Positions 23,728-35,100 of a stretch of 64,000 nt of DNA are shown here, piece by piece. Each line of letters opens with the position of its first letter. Within the stretch, counting starts at the first letter, position 1. The stretch lies in contig MNCI01006570.1 in assembly GCA_015680685.1 (NCBI GenBank), forward strand, positions 40,772-104,771. The letters are read 5' to 3'. The notes beneath the pieces were generated by a model. The model saw only the letters and a list, made by a program, of their open reading frames with translations. It was not told where the DNA came from and made no database searches. The position numbers were made by a program, and so were the translations under genes. Source of the DNA: Gnetum montanum. Its lineage: Eukaryota > Streptophyta > Gnetopsida > Gnetales > Gnetaceae.

Positions 23728-25330
23728 CAATCCCTAACTAGCCTTTGGCTAGTGCTTGGCCATAAAGATAGAATCAAAATAAGGAAAAACATTAATATGT
23801 ATGCATAGTTATAAAGAAAAACAAGATAAAATTATAATGAATATGCTACCACTATATACAGAATATCATTCGCAATCAAAAACTCAATACTTCAAAAGCA
23901 TATGCACATAAAAAAATATCATTAACACTCATAGTTCAGTATCAAAATTCAATACAAAGAAAGGAAATTTAAATTACCCATAGTCACCATAATGTTTACA
24001 TTACCAATACAAAATGTAAAATTAAATTTGAGACATGCATCTAGCTTTTGAACCAACTTCCATCTCCATATTCTCCTCAAAGTGAGAGGGCTTTACTCCT
24101 TCATTATCATCATAGATTTGAGGGTGGACATGTCTCTCAATGTCCACCATCCTTTTGTCCACAATGGTGAGGGTTGAGCTAACCTTCTCAAGCATTATGA
24201 GAATCTCTCTCTATGTGTACTTGAGCTTGTGCAACTAGGACTAAAATTCATCTCAAAAATCATGGATGTCACTTTCCTCAAGTGCTAATGAATAACCTAG
24301 TTCCTGAGATTCCTTGAAGAATGACCAACCTTCATGTATATTTTAAGTGAGCAAGCAAAGGTTTCATTCTTGAGAATTGTAAGGTACACCTTTCTTCCCA
24401 TCTACAATTCAGACACTTCACACTTCTAGATGATTTTTGAAATGAGGAATGCAAAATAAAATTTTAAGACATCATTGTTATAATGATATATGAGATACTT
24501 GATTGGGAGGTGAGAAAAATTAGCTTCCTCCATAAAATTTAATGTCTTCATGACATAGAGTGCAAGGCTAAGTACATAGGTTGTGTGGGTGGAAAGAAGA
24601 ACATTAGTGATGAACATTTTTTCCATGACCCAGTGTTCAGGATTGAGGTTGAAAAAGTGAAAACCTTGTGCTTGAAGCGTCCTAGAGTTTGTCTTTCTAA
24701 TAAATTAATGAAAAAGATAATACTTCTTCTCCATGCTTAATTTTGAATGGAAACTATCCTCCCCCTATCTAGAAGCCCAAACCAATCCTACATCATGGCT
24801 GCCATGATCTTCAGTCTTGTCTCTTAGACAGAAGACACCAAGTAACATTTTGAGGGATCTACCTTTTTTAAATGCTATTTTAGGTTCTAATAGAACTCTA
24901 GAACCTTTTCTTGGATAAACTAATCAATACGAGGCTTGATGAAAGCCTCGTAGTCCATTGCCTCTAGTTGTTGTAGCACCACTACATCTATGTGGTTGAA
25001 CCACTTGAAGTATTTGGCTTCATGGTGCCATAGAGTGATTTTAAGCCGTTCACTCCTTGGTGCCTACAAAACAACTAAGAAATTTAACATGTTAAAATTA
25101 TTAGTAGTTTCTTCACAAAAACCCATGCTTACCTTTACCTAATACTCAGTGCTTATGGATTCAGCCATTTGATAAAGAAGGCTACATACTAATGACAAAA
25201 GAAACAAAAACAACAAGATTAACATCATTCTCTAGGTTTAGAAAATCTAAGAAGAGTGGCAAATTATCTTAACCTCCTTAGGAATGGTTAAGATGGGGTT
25301 CATGTGGTATCTACACCCCACTGCTTATCA
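23728..25330 (-). pseudogene. Accessory ORF remnant of element C
   Basis: Minus strand. From about 25080 it reads WHHEAKYFKWFNH, DYEAFIKPRID, FIQEKVLEFY, KKVDPSKCYLVSSV; 24660-24426 is an open piece (starts MEKMFITNVLLSTHTTYVLS); 24200-24030 gives a heptad-like, acidic end (TIVDKRMVDIERHVHPQ, HFEENMEMEVGS). This order and its place between integrase and 3' LTR resemble the third ORF of Athila-group elements, sometimes called env-like. I see no clear signal peptide or transmembrane segment, so I do not call it an envelope gene. Stops and at least two frame changes break it. Confidence 0.45.
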
Positions 25331-27590
25331 TGGTCCCTCTAGAATGAGTGTTGCAAGTGGGCATGAATGGAGAAATGAAGGCTCTAAGTGTTGAAGGTGG
25401 GAGCCTTAAATGACACTACCCATGTTTGTGAAAATATAATGTTGTTGTCAAGGTTGTGCCTTTTGTGTTAGAGCTACCATCTTACTCATTACACTTTTCT
25501 TTTTTCAAATTTTAATGTTGTCAATATCTATTGCAAATTCAATATGAATTGTAGCATTTTAGATCAGACTTTATAGATCCATAACAAATTCTGGTTACCT
25601 GTATATTGATTATTATCGCTATCACATTAATAAAACTTGAGGTTCTTGGGAAAATATCATGCATATCAATCTTAATCAATCTAGGCCATAAGAATCGATG
25701 TGTTTAAGAAACATATCAATTTATATTGACATTACATTGTTCAAATGTGACATTTTATACAACCTTTATTTGTGTTCAAACCATATCAATTTAACTGTTA
25801 TGGATTGATATACCATTATTCTTTACATTAATTTAAATCAATTAAGTGAAAATTTACATTGATAACCTAAGTTTCATCAAAATGATATTGAACAATATCA
25901 CTAGAATCTATACACCTCAATTTTTCTTACAGTGAGACATCAACCCCTCAATCATCTTCAATAAAACTCATTTCTAGATTTTTTAAAGCTTTTATAGACA
26001 TTGATACTTTGATATCCTTTGAGAGTGTGAGCTATGCTAATCACACTAAGTTGAGAGAAGTGATATCAATTATGATGATTTATTTCTAAATAATGTACAT
26101 ATTTTTATTCTTCTCTTTATAATAATTTCTTATTAATTGGGTATGAGTCCACATATAACTTAGTTAGGAATGCCCTCTATAGGATTGATTGGGCTAAAAC
26201 ATCACCTCACAAGGTTTTCTTCATTAGCTACAAGAATGTCTTACAAACTCAAGTTTTTAACCTTCCCTATATTTTAAGCATTTGAGATGCATTTCTTGCA
26301 TCTAACTCATTCCTTAACTTGCTCTTGGATTAGCTTCCATGTTGGTTATACCTTACTATCCTATCCATTATTAATTAATTATCCCCCCTTAATTAAGCTA
26401 TTATATGTATCATTGATAGGTTAATTAGTAAAAATGAGTTATTAAAAATTAAGAATGGCCAAATTATATATTGAAAGCAAAAAGTGCCATGGATTTTATA
26501 TATCCATAATTATGGATAGTGTACTAGAAGCCATGGGTTTGGCAAATGTTAGTATCCATCATTGTCCACCATAGTTGAGATCTTGACCACTAATACCTAT
26601 GGAGTACATGATGGAAAACATATTGGAGACCTATGCACTAAGAGTACTAGGCATAATAGATGATCATGAAAAAGAAAAATGGAAAGATTAGTAAAAAGAA
26701 AAAAATAAAAAGAATAACAAACAAAAAGAAAATATCATGAAACAAGGGACAAAATGAGCCAATTAAGGAGGATAAGAAAAAATGAAAGGAAGTAGTACAT
26801 TACCAAATTAAAATAAGTTAGTTTTCCAAGGCCAATGCCATGTCCTAGCCAAACAAAAGAAAGGAAGCTAAGAAAGTCAGTACATAAAAATGATTGTCAA
26901 TCATAAAACACATTGCTTATGGAATGGTTCTTATGGGATGCAAATAGATATGAACCTTGTGCATTGCTCCAACCATAATGTTCTTGTGGGAGTGTGGCCT
27001 TGCTCATGATTGAAGGTTCTTGTGGAACCTTAGTTAGAGAGAAATATAAATTTGTTATTATGTATGTGTTTTTTTTAACCAAATTGAAATTCATAATAAG
27101 CCTACTTTAACCATAAGGTTCTCGTCAAGGAAAATATTTTTGAAATAGATATGATGGTGGCTGTCTTAGTAACTGATGACATTTCTTATGCTACTAAATG
27201 TTTGTGGTTAGTCCTGACATGACATACCCTTTTCTCCATATTGACATATTAAAATGGTAATTACTAGGACTAGTCATGAATGTTGAAAATCCCACTTGGT
27301 GATTATCCCAATGGTTCATGAAAGTAAGAAAATTAAAATAAAATGTGACAAAGAATAATAAATTATTGTAAGGCTCACCCTTAGATGAATTTTGGATTTA
27401 AACCTACCTATCTCAAGGTAGGGGGAGTTGTCCTTCTTCTTCGCATTCTAGACATGATGCTACTAAATTCTTTAGAGTTCAAACTAATAATAGAAAATAC
27501 AATTGTCCTCTACATTTTTCAAGGTAAAATTTGTAGACTAAAATAATTTACTATAATATTACATAAAAATCTTGCTAAAGGTTACTATCC
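25331..27590 (-). mobile_element. Non-coding spacer of element C
   Basis: About 2.3 kb between integrase and the accessory ORF with no convincing coding signal. It has AT-rich stretches (26680-26830) and a short palindromic block at 26490-26515. The 65-codon frame at 26897-27094 (minus) is not recognised. Confidence 0.5.
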
Positions 27591-28900
27591 AAAGCTAGGA
27601 CTTATAATGAATTTCTTTCATTAATTTCTTCATTGTTGGAAGAGGTTAGGTCTTGTAGCTCTATTAATTCATCTTCTCCAAGTTCCTCAATGTGATGTTG
27701 GTAATACATTTTAAGTCTTTGTCCATTGACTAAAAATTTATTTGAGAAATCATATGTAGGTGAAATTAAAATACTTCCATTAGCATGGGGTTGCATCACT
27801 AGATATGGTCCTTCCCACCTAGTTGTTAACTTGCATAGAAATTTATGTAATCTCATATTATATAAAAGAACTTTATCACCTATGGAAAAGTGTTTCTTGA
27901 AAAGTTTGTTATCATGTAGGTTGTTCATTTTTTAATAATTTTTTGCTTGTTAAGAGCATTCAATTGCATTTCATCAACTTCATGTATTTGAGTCATTCTT
28001 GACACATGATTTATGACTTCATTGAAATTCAATTGTTGTGCTAAACATAGAGATTAATATTTAATTTCTACTACTAATAAATTTTTTTTACCATAAACCA
28101 ATTAATAAGGTGAATATCCTATAATTGGTTTATATTAATTCTATAAGCCTAAAGTTCATCTTGTTATTTTTTTGAGTAGTCATTTTTTTAGTACATATCA
28201 TTTTTTGTTATGAAGTTTAATATAAATCTATTAGCATTTTCTACTTGACTGTTTGTTTGAGGATGATCAGCAGTAGCTATCTTATGTTGGATGCCATAAG
28301 ACTTAAGGAATTTCTGCATTATTCTATTTACAAAATGAGTACCTTGATCAATAATGATCATCCATGAAGTTTTGAAACATGTTAAAATATTTTCTCTAAG
28401 GAAAGCTACCACTACCTTAACATCATTTTTTAGGATGGCCTTTTCTTCTACCCATTTAGTGACATAGTCTATACAAACCAAAATGTATTGATATCCATTG
28501 GATGGTGGAAATGGTCCTAAAAATTCTATACCCTACACATCAAATGGTTTAATTATTAAAATTGGGTTCAAGGGCGTTTCTTGCCTTTTAGTTATGTCTC
28601 CCATATGTTGACATTTATCACATTCTTGCACATACTTATGAGCATCTTTAAAGATTGAGGACCAATAAAATCCACTTGGCAAAATTTTTATAGTAGTGCA
28701 TCTACTATCAAAATGGCCACCTCCTAAATCATCATGGCACATATGTAGAATTTCTTGTTGCTCATCCTCAACCATACATTTTCTTGCTACATTATCTTTA
28801 CATATTATATAAAGGTACAAAATACTCCAAATATATTCGGAGTTGGTTCATAAGAAATATTTCTTTTCTTCCTCACTCTATTGGATTGCAGTTTTCATAG
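27591..28900 (-). pseudogene. Integrase of element C
   Basis: Minus strand. 28820-28533 has the zinc-binding domain: EQQEILHMCHDDLGGGHFD (H..H), FYWSSIFKDAHKYV, QECDKCQHMGDI (CxxC), so the HHCC set is essentially intact. The core 28530-28188 has GIEFLGPFP (first Asp reads as Glu), DYVTKWVEEKAI, IIDQGTHFVN and NSQVENANR, keeping the second Asp and the Glu. 27928-27602 is the C-terminal domain with FSIGDKVLLYNMRL and RWEGPYLVMQP, the GPY/F module. The domains are broken by stops and one frame change between 28188 and 27928. Confidence 0.9.
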
Positions 28901-29480
28901 TGTTAACATAGTTTGCTATATTAGCAAATCTTGGAACCTTTATGGAAAAGAGTTGTTCATCAGGGAATTCATCATGAAAGATCCCTTATGTTCTATTTTC
29001 CTCTCTTGTTTCTAGTCTAGAAAGATTATTGGTCATTACATTCTCTTGACCTCTTTTATCTAATATGTCAAGATCAAATTATTGAAGCAATAGGCACCAT
29101 CTCATTATTCTTGCATTTTCTATTTTTTTAGTATCCAAAAACTTAATGGCTAGATGGTCAGTATAAACTCTAGTTTTATATCATATTAAATAATGTCTAA
29201 ACTTATCCAAAGCATATGCAATAGCTAATAGTTCTTTTTGGTAGTTGTATATTATATTTGGGTTTGGTCTAGACTTTTAGACATATAATAAATAAATCAT
29301 GGCTTATTATCGATATAGTGTTCTAGAATTGCCCCTACCGTAGTGTCACAAGTATCACACATTAAATCAAAAGAAAAATCCCAATTATGTGCATTTAATA
29401 TAGGGGCAATGATTACTCTTTTCTTTATTTCTAATAATGCTTCTTGATAACTATCAGTCCATATGAAGGAATAACTTTTT
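28901..29480 (-). pseudogene. RNase H of element C
   Basis: Minus-strand order between RT and integrase and scattered motifs (a YATTEKELLAIAYA-equivalent near 29240-29200, then DLDILDKRGQENV near 29060) mark the RNase H domain and the GxENVVADHLSRL-type linker. It is heavily broken; the catalytic acids cannot be verified by eye. Confidence 0.65.
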
Positions 29481-30310
29481 CTAGGAGCATATGCAAAGGT
29501 TCAGCAATTTTAGAAAAATCTTTGGTAAATCACATATAATATTCAACATGTTCTAGAAAACATTAGAAAGTTTTTAAATTAGTTGGAGCTAGAAGTATAG
29601 ATATTACTCTTACTTTCTCTTCATCCATCCTTATCTCATCCTTAGAAATAACATGTCCTAATACTATGCCATTTGTAACCATCAAATGACTTTTTTCCCA
29701 ACTTAATTTTAAATTTTTATCTATACATCTATACAAAATACATTCTAAATGTTGTAATGTTTTAGCATAGATATCTCCATAGACTATAAAATCCCCCATA
29801 AATACTTCAACATAATCTTCTAACATATTATAAAATACTGATGTCATATTTCTTTGAAAGGTAGTGGGTGTGTTATAGAGACCAAAAGGCATTTGTTGGT
29901 AAGAAAACGCTTTATATGGGCATGTACAAGTTGTCTTAAGCTAGTATTTAGGGGTAATTGCTACTTGATTGTAACCACTAAATCCATCCAAGAAACAATA
30001 ATACTCATGCCCTTCAAGTTTTTCTAAATTTTGATCTATATAAGGTAAAGGAAAATAATGTTTCATTGTGTTTTGGTTTTATTTCCTATAATCTACATAA
30101 GCTCTCCATTTTTCACTCCTTTTTGAAATTATTATAATAGGATTTATCCATTCACTAGTGGCTATTTGATAAATAATTCCTTCCTTCCAAAGTTTTGAAA
30201 TCTCATCCTTAACAATTTGTTTTAAAGCTAGATGAATTTTTATAGGGGGAATTCTTACAAATTTTACATTGTCTTCTAGATAGATATGATTTTGGTAGAT
30301 GTTGGGTGAG
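29481..30310 (-). pseudogene. Reverse transcriptase of element C
   Basis: The N-terminal half (30270-29900) is recognised from the FLDGFSGYNQV equivalent at about 29990 and QQMPFGLYN at 29890. 29892-29563 is open: MPFGLYNTPTTFQRNM, VEVFMGDFIVYG, SWEKSHLMVTNGIVLGHVIS. The catalytic FMDDF box has become FMGDF, so one of the two metal-binding Asp residues is lost and the enzyme is dead. This motif order is that of Athila-like gypsy RT. Confidence 0.88.
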
Positions 30311-31290
30311 ATTCCTTAATGAAGGTCCTCATAACTCCATGGAAATTCTTTTGATTTCCTATGTAAGACTTCTAATAATTTAGCTTCTTTCTCATTAGAA
30401 TGTTGGGAATTTATTATTAATGGTTTATTATGATCTAGGAAAATATATCTTAGTGTACTAGGTAATTATCTAAGATACAAAGAATCATTGTTTGGAGGTT
30501 GAATTGTTTCTCCAATATTCCATGATCCTAACTTTAAAATATTGTTGCTTTTTTGTAGAGGGATCTAAAGGTCCTTCAAAATTGATTAGTACCAATGTTT
30601 CCCTATCTTGTGTGATTACTGAAGTGGATATTGTGTAAAGCATTCTTGCTTCTTTCAAAATCTTTTTTTATTTGCTCCTCTTTTGCCTTATCTTATATAT
30701 TAAGCATAAAGGTAAGATTAGCAAAAGATAATTGAAGGTATCATGATCTATAATTTATTACCACATTAGTTGTTTCTAATCATGACATACATAGTATGAT
30801 GGAAAAATAATCGAGATCTTTCACTTCCAAAATTACAAAATCAATTAGGTATTTTTCTCTTTCCACCTATATTATCAAATCTTCTACTATTCCTATGGGT
30901 TTTACATTAGAACCATTAGCCAAAGATATCATCAATTTTACACTTTTTATATCCTCCAAATCAAGTGACCTAGCCATTTCTAGTGGCATGATATTAATAC
31001 TAGCTCCTAAATCGAGAGGGAATACCTAATAATTTATCTGTTTATTTTTATTGGAATGGTAGGAACTCCTTGATCTTGGTATTTTGGAACCTCATGAATT
31101 TTTATAAGTTGAGAGAGATTATCAACTAAATATACGTTTTTAGGAATCTTTTCCTTTCTTCTCCTAGTGCATAATTCCCTTAAGTACTTTGCATAGAGAT
31201 GTGTGTCTTTTACTAATTGTTCTAAAGGAATATTTAAATATAATTTACTAAAACATTGTTCAAGATTGGCTTTAGTTGTAAAGTCCTCTT
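30311..31290 (-). pseudogene. Aspartic protease of element C
   Basis: Near 31018 the minus strand reads LDLGASINIMPLEMARSLD followed by VKLMISLANGSNVKPIG and DLIIQVEREKYLIDFVIL. DLGAS is the usual protease box of Athila-like elements, here intact. Upstream (31290-31060) are PKNVYLVDNLSQLIKIHE and YAKYLRELCTRRRK. The region 30750-30311 is the linker to RT and is poorly preserved. Confidence 0.8.
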
Positions 31291-33058
31291 ACAATAATTT
31301 AGGAAAAAGAGGTAAAATTGTTTTTCTAGTGAGCATTAGTTATTCTTTTTCCCTAATTGGTTGATCTTTTTCTTCCTCAATTAGTAATTATCATTAAAAT
31401 ACTTCTTGTGTCCCTATTTCTTGAAATCTAACCTTCTTTTTGGATTTAGGCTCAACTATTTTTCCTCTTCTAGTAGTTAAGGAATGTAATTGTTTCTTTC
31501 CCTTCCTTTGAGATGTAGGATTTGGTTCAAGTTGGGATGGTAATTTGTTCTTGGTTAGATCCTGAAATCTTCTTCTTATTTCACTCATGAACTATCTACT
31601 CTCTTCAATGAAGGAAGTAAGAATTTGGGTAATTTTATCCAAATGTTTATTAGTTGGATTCTTAAACTATCTAAAGTTATTTTGAGGATATTGTTGTTAC
31701 TAAGGCGATCTTTGTGAAAAGATCATTTTTTATTGGCTTTAATATTGTTGAAAAGCCTTTGCTAATTCTTGCACTTCCTCATGATAATATAATAAGGCTA
31801 GATAAGTGGTGTAGTTGTGTTGTGAACTACCACAAATACTACATGCTTCACTTTGTACCACATGAGCTTGTTTCTTAATTAACTATGTCAAATCATATAC
31901 TTTTTTATTTAATTGCTTAGTTTGTTGGATCATGCCATGCATAATGTTGGGTTTTAGCCATCTCATACTTTGTTATACTAATGTATCTATAATTCTCTAT
32001 CCATCTTCCAATGTTACATTCAAAATATTTCCATCACACACAAAGTCAACATTTTTCCTACAATATGATAATAGTCCTTCTACAAAGATTTGGATAAGTT
32101 GATGGGCTGGAAATCCATGATTTGGATTTTTCAAGCATCATCCTTTAAATCTATCAAAAATACTCTTATAATATTCATCTTCATGTTACATAAATCTCAT
32201 TAATTATTTTCTTAATGAATACAACCTATCATTAGAGAGAAATCGTTGGAGAAAAGATTTCTTGAATTCATCCTATGAACTAATTTTTGTCCCAAGGGTT
32301 TGTAACCAAAAATCAGCTTTTTCCTTCAAGGTTAATATAAAACTAATAATTTTAGTTCTATCCCAACTTTGAGGTGCTAGCATTGCTAATGTGGTTTCAA
32401 ATTCTCTTATGTGACTAACTAGATCCTCATCATTTATTTCCTTAAATATAGGTAAGAAATGAATGTTTTTAACCTCTACATCTCTTCCTTGTGGAAAAAT
32501 TAATGGTCCTTGAGGTATAACCAATGTCCTTTGATTCAATACATCTCCAAGAGTTTGTCCTTGGTAGGCCTATCCAGCTAAAATATTGGAACTTAGACTA
32601 CCAAAGGAAAGATAAATTGAACTAAGAGAAAAACAAGGAGGTGTATGGTGTGAAGATGATTCCATTGTGAAACTAGTGGTTGCTATTGACGTTATAATAG
32701 GACTTGTTATAGAAACACAGGTTTGTGGTGAAACTGGAGTTTGTAAATTTAAATTATTCATAGGTTGGTTAGTTACATTAGTTAATATTTGGGTAGTATT
32801 TAAATTTTATAATCCTACCACCATAGTTGAACTTCTATTCTTCAATGTAGAGGTTGAAATGTTAAATAGAGGATTAAAAGTTGTGGAAAAATATGTTGAG
32901 AGATATTTCCCTTTAAGAGAGAAATTGTTGTTACGATCTAGTTATATTTTCTCCTCTTGGCTTTGTTTTAAATTAAATTGCATACATTTGTGAAGGCTAA
33001 AAGTATTCCTAGAGGGTGGGATTCATGTTGGTTTCCTTGGTTGCTTTATTGATTTCAT
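31291..33058 (-). pseudogene. Gag of element C
   Basis: Starts at ATG 33058 (MKSIKQPRKPT). Open pieces beginning at 33058, 32761, 32539 and 31588 are all in one frame, so about 555 codons are interrupted only by stop codons and by no net frame change. The core at 32539-32100 has FKEINDEDLVSHIREFE, ADFWLQTLGTKIS, DEFKKSFLQRFLSNDRL, HGFPAHQLIQIFVEGL, an Athila-type capsid. A zinc-knuckle-like CSICGSSQHNYTTY near 31870-31830 has lost its last Cys. The end (31588-31394) is basic, typical of nucleocapsid. Confidence 0.88.
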
Positions 33059-33382
33059 TTAACAATTACACTCTTATTTGGCATATTCATGGGCCAAAGA
33101 TCCTAAAACTCTACAAATTGATTTAATTACTCTTGCTATTTTTGTTTGAATTGAAAATTTCTTAACAATTTTTCTAGGTTAGGCAATAAGAGAATATGAT
33201 TCTTGGGATTTTATTTTTTCCTTATTCTTTAATTTATTAATCCAAAAAAATCAATTAAAAGAAACCATTTCTAGATATACTTAATAAAATAGAAAGAAAT
33301 TAAAGTGCACCTAAAAATTATTAGATTTACAAAATGAATATGAACATGTATAGAATCCTTGATGACTATTAACTCTGCTAGC

Positions 33383-33401
33383 CTCCCTAGTAATGACACC
33401 A
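33383..33401 (-). promoter_or_regulatory. Primer-binding site of element C
   Basis: The minus strand reads TGGTGTCATTACTAGGGAG, three bases from the CA end of the LTR. It is a decayed TGGTGTCATTGCCGGGGAG-type site common in plant gypsy elements. Confidence 0.8.
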
Positions 33402-33404
33402 AAT

Positions 33405-34323
33405 TGACAAGCCATCCAATGTTTGGTGGTAAATTATCTTAGTAGTTATGTTTGTTTTAGAGATGTCACCTCATCTATGACTAACTTGCAAGTCATATCC
33501 ATGGAGGAATGGTTCCAAAGTCAAAAATATCATCAAGAAAAATAACAATTAGATTCAAATTTAATTGAAAGCTCCACACTTATGACTATCACCAATAACT
33601 AAAATCAACAAAACTTCACGTTAACTTCTAGTATTAAGTTAAAATAAGGAATAAGTTGATTAAATGAAATTGAAGTTATATAAATTTATCATAAATATAT
33701 AATATTACAAAGGATATGCCACCTAATTTATGATCTTGCTCTACTATCTCCACAATGCAACAACTTCACAACATTCATACATCAATGGTTGTTAAGTGCC
33801 ACAAAGCATCAATAATTTTCCTTAAAAGTTTTAATATAGAATAGGAATCAATTTGGTGTGGGTTCTCTCTTGATTCTTTGTCTCCCAATACATAGTTTGA
33901 GACTCTTATTTATACTTAAAAGGAATTTACAATTATGTATAGAAAATAAATACTCTAAGAATTAATTGATATCAAAGAATTTAATAATAATTGTTTTAAA
34001 TATTCATAAAATTGAATCATAAATTTTGGGATCTTTGATTAGTAATTCAGATCACCTCTTTTACAAAAATAGATATCCTAATTTCTTCTTGAGACTATCG
34101 CTTCACCAAAATCCATGTTATTGATCCATATCACAACCACTGTGATGATCAATATAATCGATATCGATCTCCATAACTCATGATTTCTTGCAAATCAGAA
34201 GCTTAAAAGAGAAATTAATACTTATCAATTTAGATTGCCAAAATAGATTAGCTTTGGCATATAAAAATAGTAAAAAAAATTTAATTTATAATGTTAAAAT
34301 ATGAAGAAGCTTAGGGTTTAACA
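33405..34323 (-). mobile_element. 5' LTR of element C
   Basis: 919 bp, TGACAAGCC to GGGTTTAACA, paired with 22803-23727. Similarity is high but with many scattered substitutions. The TATA box on the minus strand at 33907-33914 reads TATAAATA. Together with 22803-23727 and the flanking CTTGG/CCTAG this defines an 11.5-kb complete element nested in B. Confidence 0.92.
33907..33914 (-). promoter_or_regulatory. TATA box of 5' LTR of element C
   Basis: The minus strand reads AAGTATAAATAAGAGTC. The 3' LTR has TATATATAAG at the same place. Confidence 0.5.
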
Positions 34324-35100
34324 CCTAGCTTCATCATTGGGTTAGGGTGATAGGCCATGATCTTGAAGTAAGCTCTTTCCAACTTCATTAGGACATTGTA
34401 GTTCTTATAGTTCACTCAATGGCATCACTGGACCTATTCTTTCTTTACTTATGTGTCCATAAATGTTGAGATCTCTTTAAGATTTCTTCTAGTGTTGGGC
34501 AAACCAAGGGCTTTTGCAATGGCTTCAACTAAGTACAAGATGGTGATGTCTTTTATTTTGACTAATGCATCTCCTTATTAGTTGTTCTTGAATAGGTAGG
34601 TTTTTCCCACATACCTTTTCCCATTATTAGAGAGAATGGACCATAGAGAATACCTGTATAACTACATCCTAATCTTTTTTGATGTCAACTCCAATAAGGA
34701 TCCCAAGTTTAAATCCTACAAAATTAAATTTTGAACCTCCTTGGTTTGAATCCTCTCTAATTAGGCTTCAATAAGTATGACCTCTAAGTTAGGTCTTTTT
34801 CTTAGGACCTCATCTTACCTAGATTGGCACATTTCTACAATAAGAATCTACTTAACAAATTTCACATTGGCTCCTCCTGAAGAGGCTTAGTAGCATGTGT
34901 AGCCTTAGCTACTTGCTCCTAGGATTATTGTTGTTGTGGTTGTTATTATCCACTTGCTCCTCATGGTGGCTTCTTTGTAGGCTACAATGGTGCTCTCTTG
35001 GGTGTCATCTATGAACACAAATATAATCCATGATTAGGTCTTAAGCATACCCTTTTTTCCCTTTAGATACCTTCCTTTGTTAGATTAGGTTATGTCGAGT
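34324..35100 (-). pseudogene. Accessory region of element B, N-terminal part
   Basis: Begins with the second target copy CCTAG and continues the accessory region of B from where it was cut at 22802. It aligns with 4830-5450 of element A (for example TTAGGGTGATAGGCCATGATCTTG against 4852-4876 of A). The minus-strand coding is broken throughout. Confidence 0.55.

Noticed and set aside
23990-25330. Envelope gene of a retrovirus-like element
   Set aside because: The position fits, but I could not see a signal peptide, fusion peptide or transmembrane helix, so I only call it an accessory ORF remnant.
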